From Andalucia godoyi (lineage: Eukaryota; Discoba; Jakobea; Jakobida; Andaluciidae), in assembly GCA_009859145.1 (NCBI GenBank), contig VRVR01000004.1, forward strand, positions 372,001 to 436,000: a DNA stretch of 64,000 bases, given 5' to 3'. How positions within the stretch are numbered: position 1 is the stretch's first letter; every line of letters starts with the position of its first letter. Made by a program: the position numbers and the translations under genes. The notes below the pieces were generated by a model that saw only the letters and a program-made list of their open reading frames with translations, did no database searches and was not told the DNA's origin. Positions 58,233 through 64,000 of the stretch are shown in pieces.

Positions 58233-59198
58233 TCATCCTCTTCTCCGCAGGTTCATGTACGACCCCTCGCGAGCAAGTGCATCCGCAGCTTCGTTGCCCG
58301 GGATACCCGAATGTGCGTCCACATGCACCCACTCGACGTGTCCCGTGTGTTGTGCGAGATGCGCGTCCAATACGGTTATGAGATCCATGTTGGACTTTGC
58401 ATGTGGATGCATAAAGTTTTTTCCCCTATACCAAGATGATCGTTTCCACGACTGCAGCCATTCTGTCATGATCTTGATAACATATCTGGAATCCGTCTTG
58501 ATGATCAAATGTGCAGTCCGTGGCACTCTTTCAAACACCCGGATAGCCGCAGTCAATTCTGCTCGCTGGTTCGTCTGCACCGGCCCTTCGAGCGGTTCAC
58601 TGACATTCAGACAACTCCCGCTCCCAAAGTAAACGCCGACCCCCGCAACAGCCCGTGCAGACCCGTTGTGAAAACATGATCCATCACAGAACACTTCTAT
58701 CACATCGGAATTGTGTTCGCTGTTTGATCCCGAGAGAGCTGCCGCACTCGAAGATGCAGCAGAAGCGGCGGAACCACCCGACAGAAACACCAATCCAGAT
58801 CGGTGATTCTCATCCGATTGAGAATGTGGGGCATCGGCAGCGAGCAAGCGGCTGCATTTCAATGGTCGACTTGGAGCCTCTGAACGCTGCTCGTTGGGCT
58901 CTTCCAGCCGCTTGCGTGAGACAGCGGGACCATCGCGGGCGCATGAGCCATGCTGATGATGTGCCAAGCTCTCACTTTGCAGCGGAATACCCGAGGGCGT
59001 GCCGTTCACGAAATTCAAGGCTTCTTCAACAGTTGAAAATTTCTTGTAAGATGCACCAGAGAAGGACCGAACTTGCGCTTCGCACTCCGCCCAGGTATTG
59101 TAAATTCCCACTTTCCGTCCTCGCTGGACAGCATAGAATGCACGTGCTGGTGCAGAGCCGCCGCTTCTCATTATATTACGAACGAGATGCGGGTACAT
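58233..59198 (-). CDS. RNASEH1: Ribonuclease H1
   Basis: 321 residues. RNase H1 cuts the RNA strand of RNA-DNA hybrids. The N-terminal hybrid-binding domain is clear: FYAVQRGRKVGIYNTWAECEAQVRSFSGASYKKFSTVEEALNFV (about 21-64). A disordered Ser/Ala/Glu linker follows (about 68-160). The catalytic domain has the four acids in order: Asp in VFCDGS (near 169), Glu in QRAELTAAI (near 213), Asp in IKTDSRYVI (near 236), Asp in GNEAADALA (near 305). HVDAHSGIPGN supplies the active-site His loop. The first ATG gives a short Arg-containing leader (MYPHLVRNIMRSGG) that could direct some protein to mitochondria; a second Met at residue 10 could give a nuclear form. Confidence 0.95.
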   Translation of the reverse strand: MYPHLVRNIMRSGGSAPARAFYAVQRGRKVGIYNTWAECEAQVRSFSGASYKKFSTVEEALNFVNGTPSGIPLQSESLAHHQHGSCARDGPAVSRKRLEEPNEQRSEAPSRPLKCSRLLAADAPHSQSDENHRSGLVFLSGGSAASAASSSAAALSGSNSEHNSDVIEVFCDGSCFHNGSARAVAGVGVYFGSGSCLNVSEPLEGPVQTNQRAELTAAIRVFERVPRTAHLIIKTDSRYVIKIMTEWLQSWKRSSWYRGKNFMHPHAKSNMDLITVLDAHLAQHTGHVEWVHVDAHSGIPGNEAADALAREGSYMNLRRRG

Positions 59199-60902
<1,704 letters not shown>

Positions 60903-61215
60903 ACGAACCATGCTGGATCCGCGTCGCACAAAAAACTCCTCCTTCTCAAAGGAAAAACATAGATACCGGTACAATCCCGCACCTAACGTACCTGCTGTAT
61001 AAAGTATATCGATTTCCTGCTGTACTTTTTTTCGTCGGATGATTTGGCAACACCTATTCTGTTTCCCTCCATTTCATAAATGTGCTTTTTGCCCCGAAAA
61101 AGATCGGCGAGAAAATGCTTCATGCACGGACGTCCTGGTTTCTTTTGCGACTTCGCGAATTGCAGCGCCTTGGTTAGAGAGCTGGCAGCAGAGGAATAGG
61201 GGTGTGTGTTACGCG
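60903..61215. other. Spacer before the RasGEF, with in-frame upstream ATG
   Basis: 313 bases. An ATG at 61,039 is in frame with the RasGEF and would add 59 residues, Cys-rich and without clear domain. I prefer the downstream start. Confidence 0.45.
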
Positions 61216-63306
61216 ATGAGTTCGTACGAGCGGATGAAACTGGGAAATCGGGAGCTTTTGGTGCATGTGCCTGTTCCGCCTTCGTTGAGCAAGCTGCGTT
61301 CCGAGGCGTCTCGACGAGTGATGCCGGAAATTCTAATGGTTGTTGAAGATGAAACGGTCGATCGCAGCGATTGGACCGCACGTTATTTTGCTGAACATCC
61401 GGAAAACCATTCTTTGGCTCTCGCTGCCTATGCCATACAGCAAAACCACCAGAAATCCACTGCTTCACTCAGAAGTAACGACGTTCAACAACCTGATAAG
61501 GATGTTGATGATGTCGACGATGAGCGTATGGACGCTCGCAATCGCAATGGTCTTCATTTGAACGGCCATGTTCCAAATGATGATTTCTCTGCTGCTGTTT
61601 TGGATCGACAGAGTCCGCGGTCCGAACTGGAGTCCATGGCTCCACCTGGAATGGTCGCACAGGATCCTACAACGTTTAACTTTGACCTTGACGCATTGCT
61701 TCATTCGGTCCCTCCGCTTCTTCCGCCAATCTCGGAAGTTCATTTTGCAATTCAGTGTTGGATGCGGAAGCGCGGGTTTCATGCGGCACTGGTTACCCTG
61801 ACCGAAGAACTCACGGGAAAGCCGCCCACCGAGGAGGACTATGCAAGGTTTGACGCGGAAAACCGGGAAATAATGAGCGCCCCTACATGGCTTTGGACAA
61901 TGGTGCACCGTGGTTGTCCAGATCCCGATCGACGGTTGTGCACTCCTTTGCGCTCCGATCCTTACTCCAGGAATCTGTACAGTCCAAATCTCAGAAGATT
62001 TGACGTTTCCTCGACATCGTTTGGCCAAAATCACGATAATAATGCTGATGATAATGATGCATACGAAGACGCAGTGTTTGACGAAAGGTCGCCAGACACT
62101 GCCGCGTTTCTCGGATCAATACCCCCTCGGTCCGCTACCGTTTCACAGCTGGTATTTCGTGCGACCAGCATGTCTGATCCGCAGTTTCTTCGAGCGTTCA
62201 TTCTTACATACAAGTCATTCACAACATCATTTGCCCTGCTTCGCAGACTCAGTACTCGGTTTTCACAGTCGTCGGACAAGCAAGTGCGATTGCGAGTATG
62301 CAATATTCTGAAACAGTGGATGGAGCGGTGTCCATTCGATTTCGTCTCAACGTTGGAAAAACAGCTCACGGATTTCATCACAGCCATCGTATCGATCGCG
62401 GAACCCAGCGCGGGCGCATCGTTGTCCAAGGCTTTGGACGCCGTTGTGCACGGAAAAGAGAAAGGTGTGTTGGATGCAAGCCAGCTTTATGCTCAGGGGG
62501 CTCCAGAACCCTTGTTTCCGCGCCCTGGCAGCACGGTCTCCGGAGACTCCGTTTTGGTGGTCGAAGATGTGGATCCGGTGGAAATTGCACGTCAAATGAG
62601 CTTGCTAGAACAGGAAGCGTACCGCAGAATCCGACCAGAAGAGCTGTTGAATACTGCGTGGTCGAAGCCGAAACTTCGACATCGCGCACCCACTGTTTCA
62701 AAGATGATTTCTCGCTTCAACAAGATCTCCTTGTTCGTCGCTCGACACATTGTTTCTGCCGAACATCTGCGGTTGCGCGCGAAGAGAATGGCGTTCTGGA
62801 TCCGTGTTGCGGACTGCCTTCGCACGATGTCCAACTTTAATTCCGTGCTTGCTGTCATGTCCGGGCTGCAGCTTTCTGCTGTCCATCGTCTGAAGTTCAC
62901 AAAGGAAGAAGTCCCCAAAAAGCTTCTGGATGTTCTTAATTCGCTGAATGCGCTCATGGAATCGAACAGCTCGTTCAAAAATTACCGATCTGCGCTTCAC
63001 CAGTGCTCACCGCCCTGTGTTCCTTATCTTGGAGTGTACCTGACGGATCTGACATTTATCGAAGACGGCAATCAAGATTTTCTTGATGCAGACCAAAAGA
63101 TCGTTAATTGGTCGAAGCGGATGCTCGTCAGCTCCATCATCTCAGAGGTCCAACAATACCAGCACACACCCTACGTTTTTCATCCGGTCTATGCACTCCA
63201 AAAACTCCTGGAAACCGAATGGGAAGTCGTCACTAGTGAAGATGTCTTGTACGATGAGTCCATCCTCCGCGAACCTAGAAACTGCAAGAAGGATCTCCTT
63301 GCCTGA
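61216..63306 (+). CDS. LisH-containing Ras guanine-nucleotide exchange factor
   Basis: 696 residues from the ATG at 61216 (MSSYERMKLG). A LisH-like helix pair lies at about 174-202 (HFAIQCWMRKRGFHAALVTLTEELTG). A RasGEF N-terminal domain is at about 305-395 (VSQLVFRATSMSDPQFLRAFILTYKSF). The catalytic CDC25 domain is at about 452-672 (DPVEIARQMSLLEQEAYRRIRPEELLNTAW, NKISLFVARHIVS, RLRAKRMAFWIRVADCLRTMSNFNSVLAVMSGLQLSAVHRL, PPCVPYLGVYLTDLTFIEDGN). It loads GTP onto Ras-like GTPases. LisH plus RasGEF is an architecture known from Dictyostelium Ras GEFs, so it may oligomerise. It pairs logically with ICMT in this window, which processes Ras C-termini. Confidence 0.9.
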   Translation: MSSYERMKLGNRELLVHVPVPPSLSKLRSEASRRVMPEILMVVEDETVDRSDWTARYFAEHPENHSLALAAYAIQQNHQKSTASLRSNDVQQPDKDVDDVDDERMDARNRNGLHLNGHVPNDDFSAAVLDRQSPRSELESMAPPGMVAQDPTTFNFDLDALLHSVPPLLPPISEVHFAIQCWMRKRGFHAALVTLTEELTGKPPTEEDYARFDAENREIMSAPTWLWTMVHRGCPDPDRRLCTPLRSDPYSRNLYSPNLRRFDVSSTSFGQNHDNNADDNDAYEDAVFDERSPDTAAFLGSIPPRSATVSQLVFRATSMSDPQFLRAFILTYKSFTTSFALLRRLSTRFSQSSDKQVRLRVCNILKQWMERCPFDFVSTLEKQLTDFITAIVSIAEPSAGASLSKALDAVVHGKEKGVLDASQLYAQGAPEPLFPRPGSTVSGDSVLVVEDVDPVEIARQMSLLEQEAYRRIRPEELLNTAWSKPKLRHRAPTVSKMISRFNKISLFVARHIVSAEHLRLRAKRMAFWIRVADCLRTMSNFNSVLAVMSGLQLSAVHRLKFTKEEVPKKLLDVLNSLNALMESNSSFKNYRSALHQCSPPCVPYLGVYLTDLTFIEDGNQDFLDADQKIVNWSKRMLVSSIISEVQQYQHTPYVFHPVYALQKLLETEWEVVTSEDVLYDESILREPRNCKKDLLA

Positions 63307-63718
63307 AGTGTCTCTGGCTCATTTCTACGCATCTCTCCGTGACTCCAACAATATTGTGCATTCTCGAGCAACCGTCGTTCGATGACGTTCCGATTGCTGT
63401 AATAATCAATAATTTTAAATTAAAAAATTTTAAAATTTGCCAATACCTGCGCATTACGCTTTTCCTCGTCGTTCATCGGCTGTAAAAATCCATCCCGCCA
63501 AAGCTTCGTTCCCGCAATCGGGGGGAAACCCCTCTTTTCATTTTCCGCAATTCGCTATCGTCGCTGTTACGATCATTTTGTGGTTTTTTTTGTTGTTTTG
63601 TTTCGTTTTATTTTTCAGCTTCTGCAGAGATTGTCTGCGATTAGTGCGACTGCAGAGTATTGCGAGTGTTGTGTACAGATAGATAGAGAGAGGACTGGGG
63701 GATAGTTGTGTAGAGAAA
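63307..63718. other. Spacer, no gene seen
   Basis: 412 bases. A/T-rich near 63,400-63,440 (likely 3' end of the RasGEF) and T-rich near 63,575-63,620. An AGATAGATAGAGAGAG run lies just before the next ATG. Confidence 0.5.
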
Positions 63719-64000
63719 ATGAGCGAAAATCGGCTTCTTGAAGAAGCTCGAGCTGCATCGTTGCGGAAACTTCAAGATGTTTTCAATTCACTGACAATGG
63801 AGAATGATGTAGACGAAGCCACAGAGGACTTTTGTAACGAGTATTCCACGTCTAGAAAACCCCAATCGAGTGTTGCTGACAATGCATGGGAAGGTTCGCT
63901 TGCGGAGGAGCACGCTGCGCTGCATGCAGGTCCTTCGAGCTCAGTGGATGTCTTGCGATCCAATCGATCGTCTGTGGATCATGCGCTGCTTTCTTCCAAT
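63719..64000 (+). CDS. Start of an unknown gene, cut by window end
   Basis: From the ATG at 63719 the frame is open for 94 codons to the window end. It begins MSENRLLEEARAASLRKLQDV and is acidic and Ser-rich (NDVDEATEDF, SSSVDVLRSNRSSVDH). It looks disordered; the N-terminus could form an amphipathic helix. Same strand as the RasGEF, 412 bases downstream. Product unknown and incomplete. Confidence 0.6.
   Translation, partial: MSENRLLEEARAASLRKLQDVFNSLTMENDVDEATEDFCNEYSTSRKPQSSVADNAWEGSLAEEHAALHAGPSSSVDVLRSNRSSVDHALLSSN

Overview
The window is nuclear DNA of a gene-dense, intron-poor, flagellated single-celled eukaryote. There are about 31 protein genes in 64 kb, on both strands. Most are single-exon with short spacers, and I could place only four coding introns. 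Typical eukaryotic families are present: PIEZO channel, Rpn13/ADRM1, PIG-X, SUV3 helicase, ICMT, LZIC, CFAP52, RasGEF and a probable MED25. Methionyl-tRNA formyltransferase and SUV3 imply a mitochondrion with its own translation and RNA turnover. CFAP52 implies a motile axoneme. I cannot name the species; a free-living heterotrophic flagellate (jakobid-like) is only a guess.

Layout. 0.9-17.6 kb: PIEZO, a disordered protein, PIG-X head-to-head with Rpn13, methionyl-tRNA formyltransferase, a coiled-coil protein and a membrane-anchored 2H phosphoesterase-like protein. 17.9-18.5 kb: a decayed TnpB/Fanzor-like relic. 18.6-31 kb: an unknown helical protein, a zinc-finger SDR, a secreted class-3 lipase, alpha-N-acetylglucosaminidase, CFAP52, a histidine acid phosphatase and a MAPEG protein. 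31.7-38.3 kb: a SIP5/DA2-like RING protein, a disordered FxPxI-type protein, a mobile-element cluster and ICMT. 38.9-55.7 kb: a 1,583-residue multi-TM/helical-repeat protein, SUV3, a saccharopine-dehydrogenase-like enzyme, the MED25-like protein, LZIC, a TKL-type kinase with DFE for DFG, and a secreted AttH/tocopherol-cyclase-like protein. 55.8-64 kb: a second repeat cluster, a secreted unknown, RNase H1, a probable GPI-anchored surface protein, a LisH-RasGEF and the start of a further gene cut by the window edge.

The most unusual content is the repeat network at 17.9, 35.9-37.1 and 55.8-56.4 kb. One locus carries remnants of a TnpB/Fanzor RNA-guided-nuclease zinc finger, broken by frameshifts. 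A 5' segment shared by the 17.9 and 55.9 kb loci adjoins a second repeat (R1) that recurs inverted at 36.8 kb. The R1 copy at 36.8 kb is split by an 896-bp element with ~84-bp terminal inverted repeats and flanking TA dinucleotides. The R1 copy at 56.4 kb shows the matching unoccupied site.

Functionally the window holds housekeeping genes (proteasome, Mediator, GPI assembly, prenyl-protein methylation, organelle RNA and translation) plus secretory and lysosomal hydrolases. No operon-like pathway cluster is evident. Long dinucleotide and trinucleotide microsatellites are frequent in the spacers, sometimes directly against start codons or inside introns.
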